Assembly (NCBI GenBank): GCA_001692895.1
Contig: KV748180.1
Location: 4,803,805-4,867,804 of the forward strand
From: Cenococcum geophilum 1.58
Lineage: Eukaryota; Ascomycota; Dothideomycetes; Gloniales; Gloniaceae
Direction: 5' to 3'
DNA: 64,000 nt
In this document: piece after piece, positions 24,896 through 38,239 of the stretch
Layout of the letters: each line of letters starts with the position of its first letter
How positions within the stretch are numbered: position 1 is the stretch's first letter
Program-made: the position numbers and the translations under genes
Notes under the pieces: generated by a model
The model's input: only the letters and a program-made list of their open reading frames with translations
What the model was told of the DNA's origin: nothing
Databases searched by the model: none

Positions 24896-27800
24896 CTATT
24901 TCCTTTCTTTTTATCTTTATTTTTAAAGATCTTTAATATCTCTAAGTTGTTTACTAGAGGTATAATATCCGCTTAATTAATTTAGTTAATATTATTACTT
25001 ATTATACCTAAAGCTTCTTCTTTTTTATACGCCCAACGTCATACTCGTACTATTACTATAATATTATTACTTAGTGAAATTATACCATCTCTATGTTCTC
25101 GCTATTTAAGAGAGGGGTTAGTATATATTATATTAGCGAACCCATCTTCGCGATAACCGTTCTCTTACTTAAAGTGTACTAAAGTAAATATTTATTTGTC
25201 TTATAACGTTCGCTCTACCTCTAATACTAAATATACGCGCTTTATTACTCTTAATAGTTATTTAGTTCCTTAGTTAATTTATCTTAAGGTCTTATATTTA
25301 ATCTATCGCTGTTTATCTTAATGGTAAGTTATCTTAAGCCCTTATTAAGTTAAAACGTTTTCGAGATACGGAATAGAAGGCCTTAAACGCTTATATCACG
25401 GCATCTACTTAGTTACTCTATCTTAAAAAGATTTGTAAAAAGGTCCGTTTTAATAAATAGAAACTTATAGAATAGGGTTTATAGGAACTTAGTAATAAAA
25501 GAATAGATTCTCTTCTAATTAAAAGGGGAATAGATTTAAGTAGTTCGGCAACTGTTCTTCCTAAGTCCCCCTTAGGTAATTTCTTTTTTAGTAATTCTTT
25601 TTTATTAATACTGCCTAACCTAATTTCTTCTAATACTCCTATACCTTTTTTATAGCATTTTTTAGGGTTTATAATAGTTTCTAGGTAGTCTTATTATAGC
25701 CTATTTACTTAACTTTATACTATATTTTATTGTTAATGTCCTTATAACTAATAATCTTTAAAACTTACTATTTATCTTCCTCTTATCCTCTATATATATC
25801 TACTTTATAAATTAGTAGCGTAATATTTCCGTATACTAACTCTAGTATTATAATATGCTATATAGGGTAAATCTTTATCCTAGCTAGTAGGTTCAACTTA
25901 AATATAACTAGTAAAATCCTCTATATAATTTTAAAAGGTCCTAGTCTAACATAGTCTAACTTTTTACTTAGTCGTTAACTCTTAAATTTTTTATATAGTA
26001 GCTATACTTTGTCTCCCTCCTTAAGATCTAGTCCCTTAAATCTCTTAGTATTATAATACTTTTTTATTCTTTCTTATATGTTTTTTATTAATTCCATAAG
26101 GTCTATATAAAGATTTATTAATATCTTTATTCTTTTTTTTAGCTATACTACTTGTTTTCTTTACTTACCGTAGTAATAACAATATTCTTAGCTTATACCC
26201 GTAATTTGCCTTAAATAGTAATATACTTATTCCTTCTTATAGTGTTATATTATATATAAACTATATAACTAGTAATAACAATACCCAGTTATTCTGTACG
26301 TAATTAATATAATATCTTAGATACTATTCTAGCATCTAATTTAATCTTTTTATTTAACCATCTATTTGCGGATAATATACAATAAAAGTTGCTACTTAAA
26401 CTCCTTACTCTGCTAAAAATACCTCCTAAAATACTACTACGAATTATAGATCTCTATCTAATATAATCTTACTTAGTGCTCTATATCTTATAAATACTTC
26501 CTTAATATAGATTCTAGCGACATCCTCTATTAAGATTTCTTCTGTATATACTATAAAGTAGCCCCACTTAGTTAACTTATCTACTATTACTAAGATTATA
26601 TTATATTCCTATCCAGCAATAGGATTTCTTAACTTTAGTAACTTAATAATAAAGTCCTATAATATAACCTCACATAGTCTCTCTACTATTTTAATAGGTT
26701 ATAGCCCTCTATATAGCTTATACCTTATTAGTTTATTCCTTTAATAGTCTAGATACTTCTTTATTACTTTTTTTTAGCTATACCCTAAATTCTATTAATA
26801 ATATATTCTTTTTAAAGTCTTAACACTAAGCCTATTGCTCTATTATGCCCCTAAGTTGTTCCCTTATAAAAATCTTCTATAAAATACTCTGCTATGCTTT
26901 TTAGAATATACTTTATTTCTTAGTTTTTATATATATCCATCTATAGATCTTCTAGCTATATTTTTAAAATCCTTTATACCTAAAAGCTTTCTAGTATCTT
27001 ATAAACTCTTTTTAGTTTATTATTCTCTTAAGTTGATACTAACTTAGGGTAATTATATCTAATTAATCCATTATTGTCTTTACGTAGCATTGCTCTAGAT
27101 AGTTTTTCATTATTTTATAATTTAGCTTTTCTACTTAGCGCGTCTACTCTTATATTTTTAGTTCCCTTAGTATACTAAATCTTAAAATAGTATTCTGTAA
27201 GCATCTCTACCTATTTAACTTATCTCTAATTAAGTTCTTTTATTATTAGGAACTCTATTAAGTTCTTATAATCTATTTTAACTATAAATAGTTTCTTTGC
27301 GCCTTATAAGAATGCTCTCTATTTCTTAAGTACTATAATTATACCTAATAACTCCTTATTATAGATATTATAGTTTAATTCTAGTAGTGTTATTTTCCTA
27401 CTATGATATGCTACTAGGTGCTATGCGTCCTTATACTTCTATAGTAAGTATACTTCTAGTATAAAGTCTAGTATATTCGTTTCTACAACCATATTTAATC
27501 CTAGTTAATAAATTTTAAGGATTAGTTCCTAAGTAAACAGTTCCTTAAGTTTCTTAAACAGCTTTTTTTATTCGTCCCCCTATACCTATAGTTCCTCTTT
27601 CTTTATAAGCCTAGTAAATAGTTTAATATTCTTTAACTACTATACCATAAACCTTCTATAGTAGTTATAAAACCCTAGAAATAACCTTAACTATATTATA
27701 CTTTCTAGTTCTTACTAACTTACTATAGCTTTAACCTTCTTTAGGTCTATACTAATATAATCTAGTTTAATAATAAATTCTATAAAATTGGTCTTCCTTA

Positions 27801-30800
27801 TAAAGAACTCATATTTTTTAATTACTACTAGTATCTATTCTTCTTATAGTCTCTTTAAGACCCATTTAACATGTTCTCTATACTCTTTCCTTAGTTATTA
27901 AGTAGATAATAATATTATTAAGGTATACCATAATAAATTTATTAAGGTGTTCTCCTAATACACTATTAATTCGTTTCTAAAATATTACTAGTATATTTAT
28001 TAATCCGAACTATATAACTAGTAGTTTATATAGTCCTTCCTTAAACCTAAAGGCTGCCTTCTATTTATTACCTTCCTTAATTCTAATCTAGTGATATGCC
28101 TATCTTAGATCTGTTTTTATAAAGATTTATATATTACCTATCTAATCCTAAATTTCCCTAATTAAGGGTAAAGGATATCTATCCTTCTAAGTAATGCTAT
28201 TTAACTATCTATAGTTAATATATAGTCTAAGCTTTCTATTTTTCTTTAGTATAAACAATACTAAATAACCTACTAATAACTATAATGGTCTAATATATCC
28301 CTTTTATAAGTTCTCCTAGATAAATTCCTTAAGTGCTTTTAACTCCTCTTAAGTAAGCTTATAGGTTAGAAAAAACCTTAAATTTATTCCTAGTTTTAAC
28401 TCTATTTTATAATCCCATACTATATAATTTACTAGCTTTTCACTTTCTAGTAACTACAGCTTTTTGCTATACTTATAGTATCTCTCTAGTATATAACTTA
28501 AGCCTTACTTAGTCTCTTTATATATCGCTCCGACTTAGTACTATATTAACTTAGTTTGCTATTATATCTTATAGCGTTAAGTATCTCTAATATTAACCTA
28601 ACCTATAATCCAATTAATCCTTAGGTTATATTTCTGTAATTAAAGTATTTCTAGTACTACCTTATCCCGTCCTAATAGTAGGATATTAAAAGATATCTTA
28701 ATTCGCCTTCCTTTAATAGTTATCTAAATAGGTCCTATTTTAAGATTAATAATCCCTCCTCTATAGGTTATTAGATCTCCTAAAATTATAACTAATAAGT
28801 AAGGTTGTTCCTTCTATCTATAAGGTAATCCTATTTTTTTAACTACTATTAGTAAGATATAGTTTCGTATTACTCCACTATCTATTAGTACTTTAAACTA
28901 CTAATCTTACTAATTAACTTATAAATTTAGGTATTGTTCTTAAATTCCTTTAAGGGTCTAAGGCTCTACTACTAGCTCCCTCTAGTTTTATAGGCCTCCA
29001 CTTTTCCTAACTATTAGCTGTTAGATCCTATTTATACTTAGTTTACTTTTAGCTAATACTTAGTTCGCTTTTTATCTTTAATATACTATAAACAAGTATT
29101 CTTTAGATATTCCTACTACTATTATCTATCTAGGCATTCTTCCGTAAGGAATCTTCCTAATTAAAGTATTAAATCCCCTTAGCTTTAAACTTCTACTAGG
29201 TGCCAACTATATATATACTTAGCATTTCTATACTTTACCTTATCCAGTACCTAATATATCCTTACTAAGTACTTCTAGTACTTATCTTTAGGTACTCAAT
29301 ATATATTATACATATCGTCTATATATACAATCTATACCAATATATAGTACGCTTAGTGTCTTAGGTTAACTCTTAGCTTATCTTTATTCTTAAGTTTAAA
29401 CCTTTCTTATATTATTCTAAGCGTTATAACTTTATTTATAGGTACTAAGATTTACCTTTTACTTTTCTAGTCCTCTAATTACTCCTTTAGATCCTTTAAC
29501 GTTATAATTAAGGCTCCCTTAATATAAGTTATAGCTTTTTCTATAATTAGGTGGTCTTAAATAACTTATTCATCTAACTATATATAGAAATCTTCCCACT
29601 TATCGTTATATCGTTACCTATACTACTTTTAGTACAGCTCCTTAAGTGTATACGGCCTATCCATAAGGAAGTATCTTCTTATTACTGCGTTATAACAGCC
29701 CTTTATATATCGTTTTTTAAATCTAGTAGGGATTCCTAGATCCTCTTTATCTTCCAGTTTAGTAAGCCACTTTGCTCTTAGCGTGCCTGCCCTTAGCCTA
29801 TTAGTAATTCTTTATATAGGTGCTCTGTCCCTTATATAACCTATTATACTAGATCTCTTATCTAGTTTCTGTTCTTACCATACAGTAATTTTTACCCTAA
29901 ATTTTACTATAGTTTTTTCCTTTTCGCGTCTTACAAGTAGATCCTTAAAGTCTTCTTACTTCCTAATTTTAATCTATTTAATAGTCCTTATTCGTGTCTA
30001 GAAATCTTAGTCCTATAGAATTCTTAATCCTAAGCTTACTTCTTTCTTAAGTTTAGCTCCTACCTTAGTCTAACTAGGTTTTTATAGTGTTCTTATCTTG
30101 TCTTAAGAGTCTTAAATCTTACTTATCTTACTTTAAGAATCTTATACCTTTAGGAAACTTCGTCCTAAGCTTATTTATATATTACTAAACTAAGCCATTA
30201 CTCTGCTCTATCGGTTATCGTCTATTATAGGTCTTTAAACTTACCTTATCTTATCTTAAGAATCTTAGTTATTTTTTATCTTATTTTAAAAATCTTAAGC
30301 CTTTAGCCTTTTACCTTTATTAAGTGCCGAAGTGGTTTACTATCCTACTTCTCTTACATCTCGCGAAGCGATAAATATCGTATCCAGTAAGGTCTTAATC
30401 CCTACTAATATTCCCTATTCTGTAGTGGAATTATCCTTTACCTCTTATATAACATCTCTAAGGTCTATATACTCCTAGTAAGCCGCCTTTATTACCTTAT
30501 TATTACTAAATATTTCGCCTATATTAAATTTATCGTCCTTAATATCCAATCTGTAAGATGGTTTGTTAGTTCCTCTAAACTCTATTAACTTTAGCTCTTA
30601 TAGCTAGTAGCTTGCGCCGTACTTAGTATACGTTATTATAACACAACGTAAAACTTCTAATTAAATACTCTTTTGTTCCTTGCAGTATATTATTATCCCT
30701 CTATATATATATATCGTCTACTAGTTTTATTCCTTTTACTATATAGTAGCTCTGTCTACTTTTATAGTCTTTAATAAAATAACCTTATTTCCTATAATTT

Positions 30801-31214
30801 ATATAAGCTCTTTCTTTAAACCATTTTTCTTATTATAGAGTCTACCTAAATATCTTTTACTATTAAAATCCCTGGTTTAGCCTCTACTTTCTAAACCTTT
30901 AATTACTTAATTTTTATCCTCTAGGTTTCCATAATTTCTTATTTTATCTTTTAGATTCTTTAGTACTACTTAGGTCTATTAGCTCTGCGCTATACTATAG
31001 TTTTTAACTTTAACTTTATTATTGCGTACTTTGCGCCTTATATAACTATAAAACTCTATCCTAACCCTTTTTAGTCTACTCTCTTTAGTAGATCCTATTA
31101 TTAATCTTAATTCCTTAATTAATTAATTCCTTAAAAGTATTTATATCTTCTATTAGGATAATTGCGTCCTAGACTTTTACTTTAAGTCTTTGCTTATATT
31201 GTGCTATAAGCGCC

Positions 31215-31434
31215 TATTTATATTAACTTAATAATATAAGTAAGCTATATCCAGGGGCACGAAATACGTATAGTATTGTATACTCTTTTAGATAGTGGTA
31301 ACTGTCGATTTTATTAAGGTAGACTACGTAGTCTATATACTGACGCGCCCTCCCCCCTAATTAGTTATAAGTAAGTAGTTAGTGCACTAAACGCGTAAGT
31401 ACGCGTTTGGTATAACAGGTGCTATAATTATACA
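31215..31434 (-). repeat. Left (3') LTR of Copia (220 bp)
   Basis: Full-length match to 36,967-37,186; preceded by GCGCC. Confidence 0.95.
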
Positions 31435-34400
31435 CTAGTAGTACTTGAAGATAGACCCACTTATATATAACCTCCGTAATTGCTTTTAATAAAACCGTAA
31501 AACATAAAAGAAATATATAGGAAATCCCTCCTAAGGTTCCTTCTAGACTACCTTCTAAACGGTACTTTAAGCTGGCCGTAAGTCCTACTTACGGCCCGTA
31601 AAATGAACCGTACGGCCTTTTAACGGACCGTAAATAAACCGTAAGTGCTCCGTTAGTCTCGTTCTACCTATTCTATAACCTTAGATTGAGCTTATTTATG
31701 TTAATTAGGGTTTTAAGAGCTTAGCACGGCTTTACCTTAGTTATAGCGTCTACTAAGTTATCTCCGCTGCTAATCTATTTGACCTTTATAATCTTATATT
31801 ATTTATAGGCCTAATATAAGCATATTAGGTCGACTATAAGCCTCTTCTCTTATATTATACCTAGTTTAACTATACAGTTATAAAGGGACTTTAAATCGGT
31901 GCATAGAACTAGGGGTAATTACTCTAATTATAGGATCTTCTAGATTATTAACTTAATTACGGCTCCTATATTAAAGCTATAAGCTAGTATATATAGCTTA
32001 GAAGCTAGTATGCTGCGGGTTAGTTATTTGCACTTAATTAAGGACTAGTAAATTATATTTATATCCTAATTACGGTCCGTAAGTATAATTACGAAGCCAA
32101 TTTATAATAATAGGTCCCTATTATTGGCGAAGAAGGCGTCTATAAATACTAGTAAGTTAAGGGAATTTAGGTCTAGTAGTATAAAAGTAAGTCCTCTTAT
32201 TATATTATTAATTTGCCAGTAAATGCGTTTGTTAAGCTACTTTTTTTTTTTTTTTTTTTTATAGATTTGTTACCTAGGCCGTAAAGGATAAATTATAGGC
32301 AGATTTAGGTTAACAGACTATAGTAATATAGGCGCCTCTTACACGCTATACAACGTATTAGTCTTTTATATTTATAGTTTTACGGGTCTCTTTATGGGAA
32401 CTAGTAAGGTCCGTAGGCTTTACTATAATAAGCCTTAGGTTTTAAGCTTAGCGTTCCTAAGTTAGCTAGATTAGGTTACCCTTTTATATAATTAAGCCTC
32501 TATTAAACTTAATTGGAGTCTACTTAGTTAACTGCTCTTACGGCTTTACTAAGAACTTTGCCTCTTATAGTTTAGTCTCTTTAGCGTCCATAAAAAAAGT
32601 CCGGTCCGCTAAAAAGAGGGTATTATCCATTTAGAGTCTAATAATACTAATGCCGTTTAATAGGGTGTATAAAAGGCAGAGGTTGTAGGTTAATTATTCT
32701 ATTTTAAGTTTACTAATATAATGCTAGTAATACGTTTTAAACTAATAGTTTCTAGCTTTTAGCACTCCGTAAAGGGGTTTTATAATCTATAAAATTGTTT
32801 CTAGTTGCAAATTAAGCTTAAGGGGTAGTTATATAAAGATGTCCCTGCTTAGGTAAGTATTAGACTGCACGTAGGCTTATAAAATATCCCGTAAGTAAAG
32901 GGCTACGGGTTTAGTTTACTGTAGTCTAGGCGTAAGTGTAAGTATAATCCGTTAACTAATCTATTAAATTATAGGCGATTGTGTAAGGACTAAGTCCTTT
33001 TTCTAGTTATTATAAGCTTATATAATAAGCCTTAATTTTTTAAAAGCTTTATTAGTACTAGGGTGCTTAATCTTGTTAATAAAGTGTAAGTTAAATATAC
33101 AGGCGCCTTACAAAACGTCTTTCTCTATTACGACCGTAAAGATACCCTTTTTAAGTAGTCTATTAATCTCTTTACGTCGTAAGTCCGTAAAAGGGTTTTT
33201 CTATACTAGAACTAATATATCTATAGGTGGGAGTTACCTTACAGATATGCCTGCGGAGGTTAGGTAATTCTCTATTATAGGGTTCTTAGTTATAGGGTGT
33301 TTTTAGGAGCGTCCTTAACTATGCTTTATAGCAGGTTTAGTAGGTTTAATAGGTTTCTAGGGAACTTCTAAAGTAGGTAGGGGTGCTTCCAGTTTATTTG
33401 GTTTAGCGAGTGCTTCTAGTTTATTTAGTTTAACGGTATAGGTATTTTTAGACTAAAAGTAGGGTTTTACGGATATGCTTTTAAAGTTAGTTGGTCTATT
33501 AGGAAGTTATATATAGTACATTTTGTCTTCTATAGCTAGTAAACGATAAGGTCTAGTCTAGTTGCCGCTTTTACGCTATATAAGGACTTTAGAATTAAGC
33601 GGGAAGTTATAAACTAAGGTTGTATTAGGTCCGTTGCAGTAATATAGGGCGCTATTAATAGCTTATTTAGCCTATAATTTAACTATTTTGGCTATTGTCT
33701 TCTGTATTATAGCTGCTTATTCCGTAATAGACGGGGTAAAAGGGCCTAGGTTGCTTATTCTTAGATAGGCTCTATAAACTAAGAAGGTAGGTACTAGTCC
33801 GTTAGGGCTAGTAGTATTATTAATGGCTTTTACGGCCATCTATAAAGCTAGTTCCTTTTAGATATCCTTATACTCGTCCATAATAATTTAATAAGCTCTT
33901 TATAAAGCTAGGTAAGCTTACTTAATAAGTTTAACGGACTAGTACGTCTTAACTAAAACGGCTTTTATTAAAATAGCCATGGCTATAGCATACTATTAGA
34001 ATTCCTTACTAATAATGTTACTACTAGAATTATAGGTAATATACTTAGGTAGTCTAATGTATATATTAATCTAGCAGGTCCGTAAAATATCCTAAGTATA
34101 TTTTATAGATATATTTTATAACTAATAGGTGGCTTAATAGTGGGTTGCCTCGTTAATTATATATAATACTAGGCTGCCGTTAATATATATAATGTCTACG
34201 TATACTAAGTAGTTAAAATTAAGGTCTTTATAAAGAGTAAACTTAAATTAGCCTAGGGAACGTCCGTATTTCTAGTAGAAGGAGCAGTATTTAGTTAGGT
34301 GGTTAATTGCCTTCCTATTAACGTTGTTATGTCTAAAGCGTTTAAGGACTCTATATAGCTTTTTAGCTAACGGGTAGCTAAAACAGCGGTATAGGCGGTA

Positions 34401-36966
34401 GATTTAAGTACTGGTAAGGTAGCACGGGTTATAGTTAAAAGATTCCTAAATATAGGTCTATAAAGTTTCTCCCTATATAAGGAATGGGTGTCTAAATCGT
34501 TATATAATTAGTAGGGTAATATTCTTACTTTTTAGGGCAGTTGTGGGGCTAATTAAGGTGTCTGTAATATTGTTATAGTAAACCTATAACCTATCTATAT
34601 CCGCAAGGTAGAGTAGGAAAGGGGTATTCGCTTTTACTACGTAGAAGTTAACTGGGCTAATTAGAGTCTTAACTATAACTAATCTAATTAATGCGGTTAA
34701 GCTAATGCTAAATTAGATGTTTACAGCCCTAGTTTGTATAGTATTAATATCCGTATTATTATTTGTGGTGGTTTTATATATAAGGTATTGTCCGTAACCT
34801 ATAGTAGACTTCTTAGAGGTATATATATTAATTATAACGCTATAGAATTCTTTAGGGGTATAGCGTTCTGTGGTAATATATGCAAATAGGTCCTATTTAT
34901 AGTCTATAATATCCGTAATAGGTTTAACGGGTATACTTATAGGTTAGTTTTTAGGTGCGATTAAGTGTATAAAGGAGCGGTTGGCTAATACAGTCGTAAT
35001 ATTAAAGGCTTAGTTATTTATAAAAGGTCTAAAAGTGGTTAGGAATGTCTTTAAGGTCTTCTATTCCTAAGTATCTAAGTTAAAGTTAATTATAAGGGCT
35101 TCCATTAACTTATTAAGAGACTCCCCCACTTTCTCTCCTTTATAGTCTAAGATAAACTAGTTAATTTAATTGTTAAATCTCTTCTTAGACTTATTACGTT
35201 CTTCCTAGGTATACCTTATAGACTAATATCCTTTCTTACCGCACATAAAGCACTTCTAGTTGGTTTGTTTATAAGGGTATACTTTTATACGGGAGTTACT
35301 TTAGGGTTTATAGGTAGGGCTTAGTTGGTATAGGTATTACTAGCGGTAGCGGCGGTCCGTAAAGTAGGTATCTAAGTTAGTTTATAGGTTTTATAGGTCT
35401 ATAATAAAGGCTTAAGTACTACCTAGTGGGTTTAAAGCTTTATACGTTATAATAGAGGACCGTAAATCGTTAATAAGGCTAGCTATAGTGTCTGTAGGCT
35501 TATAATAGGCATGTTTATAGGGTTTTACTTCCTAGCAAGCTGTAATAAGTTTATTATATAGAAAGTCGTCTATTTAAAGCTTAATATTAAGGCCGTGCTA
35601 TAGGTGCTAAAGGTCTTTAATAAGAATTTACAGGCACTCTATAGTCGATTTTTCGGTATTCTTATTAATTACGGTTCGTAGTTTAATTATATTCTATTAG
35701 GTAAGGATATTACGCTTATATTTAGGCCCTTTAAAGTAGTTATATATAGCCTTATATAGCTTATTAAAGGGAACACTAAGGGGGTTACTTTTAAGGTTAG
35801 TGTAATAGTAGTTAAGGGCTAGGCCGCATAGTATAGTAGAGTAGGCTTAGCTAAACTCCTATTTAGGAATATTCGCCTTCTAATAGAGGTCTGTAAAGAT
35901 AGTTAGTTTAAAGTTAAAGTTATTATTTTTACCGTTATACTTGGATTTGTTGGTATAGAGCTTAGCTAGGTTAGCTAGCTCTTTACTATAGGTCTTTACT
36001 TAGGTAGTTTACGGATCTGTAACTTAAGTAATAGGAGGGTTTTAGTCCGTATTTTGGTTTATAAGGGTATTATAGTCCGTAATTTAACTACTAGGTATAC
36101 TTTAACCCATAAGATTAATTCTAAAATCTCTTTAGTCTATAGGACGAATTTAGTTAAATAGGTCGTCTATAAGACCGGAGATCCTATTAAGTTTAAAAGA
36201 GGTAAAGAGTCCGCTGGTTTTAATGTAGTCTAAGATTTACTCTTTAGTCTATTCTATTTGGTTCTCCTTATATAGTGTGTTATATAGAGACTATATAATA
36301 GTAACTCGCCTATTCTTTTTAACCTATACACCTTAGTTATATAGGAGGGTTTATAGGTTACGGGTAGCTATAAGGTTATAAGTCTTAAAGATAGCTTCTA
36401 TAAAGTCCATAAAGTCTTCCTTATATTATTCCTATAGATCGTTATTTAGAAGCTTAAAGTATCCGTATTTAAGGATTTTAAAATTAATATAGTTATTAAC
36501 GCCGTTTACAGACGTAAGGTTAACTCCCTAACTCTACTTCTTTTAACCTTTATTAATTTACTTGCTTATATCTGCTATATTATATAGCGTAGTATATCTG
36601 TATAAGTTATAACTGGTTAAGAGGAGCTTATAGCGGGTAGAGGAGGTCTTATAACGGTCCGTGAAATTAATTAACGGGTCCGTAATAGTTTAAGAGGTCT
36701 TATAATAGTCCGTAAAGGCAATTAATAGGTCCGTAATAGTTTGTAGGAGGGTAGAGAGTTCTGTAAAGGTCTATATTTATATTTATAAACTTTTAGTAAA
36801 CCGTACTAAGACTTAAATAAGTATATAGAGTTGGTAATATAGTCTATAATCCCCAACTTCTAACCTTCTAGTAGGTCGTACTAGGATATAAATAGGTAGT
36901 CGCTATTATATATCACTTAGGGGGGGGTGTTAAGTAATTACTAATCTATACGCGCTTACTAATTAG

Positions 36967-37186
36967 TGTTTGTATTAACTTAATAATATAAGTAAGCTAT
37001 ATTTAGGGGCACGAAATACGTATAGTATTATATACTCTTTTAAATAGTAGTGACTGTCGATTCTATTAAGGTAGACTACGTAGTCTATATACTAACGCGC
37101 CCTCCCCCCTAATTAGTTATAAGCAAGTAGTTAGTGCACTAAACGCGTAAGTACGCGTTTGGTATAACAGGTGCTGTAATTATACA
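36967..37186 (-). repeat. Right (5') LTR of Copia (220 bp)
   Basis: Keeps the canonical TGTT...TACA ends; followed by GCGTC and then by Gypsy B gag-side sequence. Confidence 0.95.
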
Positions 37187-37820
37187 GCGTCTTATTATTC
37201 TATTTGACCTATATTACTAATATTTAAAACTACGTTATATACTTAATTACTAAAGTTCTTTATACTAGGTTTTAAAGTTTTCTTTTTACTATAGTAGTTA
37301 CCTCTAGGTCTCTAAATATTTGCTTTAATTGTTCTATAAACCCACTTTAACTTAAGAATATATACCGTACCTCCTAGTTAGTAGTTATTATGCCGTGCTC
37401 TTATACCTCCGTAAAGTAAGGCTTAAACTACTTAAGTGCCCTTCCTAATAAGAATAATCCTATATAAGCGACTTAATCTATAGGCATTCCTAGTTTAACT
37501 TCTTCTTGTGTAACCTTAAAATGCATTTATATAAGGAATCCCTTAAGCTTTAACTTCTCTCCTAAGAATCGCTTAATTAAGGGTAACTTAACCTTAGCTA
37601 CTCCGATCCCATTAATCCTTTCTTTAAATATCCTATTATTATCTATTAATTAATTAACTATTTCCTATAGCTATCCAACGGTAACTAGCTAAGAGTTAGT
37701 GTCTGCTATACTAGTGTCGTTACCTAATCCCAATATAGTTGCGGCCGTTAACGGCGTTTTAGCTACTACTTTTAGTAGTATATTATTTAACTTTTTTTAC
37801 TATAACCTTAGTAGTAAATA

Positions 37821-38239
37821 TATAACAAAGCCTTATAGGAAATACTATGGTAGATTTATTAATAGGCTAGGTATATAGGTATAAAATAGTTAACAACGTA
37901 AATATAACTGGTAAAGTAGTTACCTAATAGATTAACTCTAATTATATTCTAAGATTTACTATAAAGAAGAAAACTATTTAGGTAGGGACTGTAGTCCTTT
38001 AAATACACAACCGTACTCCTAAGAAATCCCCTTTATACGTAAGTTATATATAGTATATAAGGTACGTAAGTTCCTCTTATTCCTTTTATTTAACATATAG
38101 TATATTATATAACCTTAGCTACTATTCCTCGTTATATAGTTCTATCGGTTCCATCCTAAACCGTACTTTAATTACCCAACTAGCTGCTTCCGACTCCTCT
38201 CCTAGTAGTTATAATATTGTACTTAAAGCGTTTGTAACA
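37821..38239 (-). repeat. Right (5') LTR of Gypsy B (419 bp)
   Basis: Full-length match to 24,477-24,895 and to 318-739; followed by CGTAG. Its neighbouring leader (37,647-37,820) is the same as 1-317 without the MITE. Confidence 0.95.

Larger units (their letters stand above)
31215..37186 (-). mobile_element. Copia element nested in Gypsy B (5,972 bp)
   Basis: 220-bp LTRs at both ends begin TGTTTGTATTAAC (RIP-altered on the left copy) and end AATTATACA. The duplication GCGCC (31,210-31,214) / GCGTC (37,187-37,191) confirms insertion. On the minus strand, a gag zinc knuckle lies at about 35,260-35,230 (C-x2-C spacing visible), integrase at roughly 34,900-33,500, reverse transcriptase at roughly 33,400-32,400 (a fungal Copia DNTLFLAD-type segment near 32,620), and RNase H toward 31,500. 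A 20-base T run sits at 32,241-32,260. LTRs differ at about a dozen sites, all transitions. Broken in many places. Confidence 0.92.
24477..38239 (-). mobile_element. Gypsy B, LTR retrotransposon inserted in Gypsy C, interrupted by Copia
   Basis: Two 419-bp LTRs and a CGTAG duplication (24,472-24,476 and 38,240-38,244) delimit it. Extent is 13,763 bp, of which 5,977 bp are the nested Copia and its duplication, leaving about 7.8 kb. On the minus strand, gag-like sequence lies at about 37,640-37,190 and left of 31,209. Reverse transcriptase follows (the YLDDI-type region is near 27,935-27,900), then RNase H, and integrase with its H2C2 region near 26,870-26,820 and core to the left. It is broken many times, with dense RIP. 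The copy at 1-739 belongs to the same family. Confidence 0.92.

Noticed and set aside
32241-32260. 20-base T run as a poly(A) tail of a processed insertion
   Set aside because: It lies inside the Copia coding region with no target duplication or foreign sequence next to it; a simple homopolymer expansion suffices.
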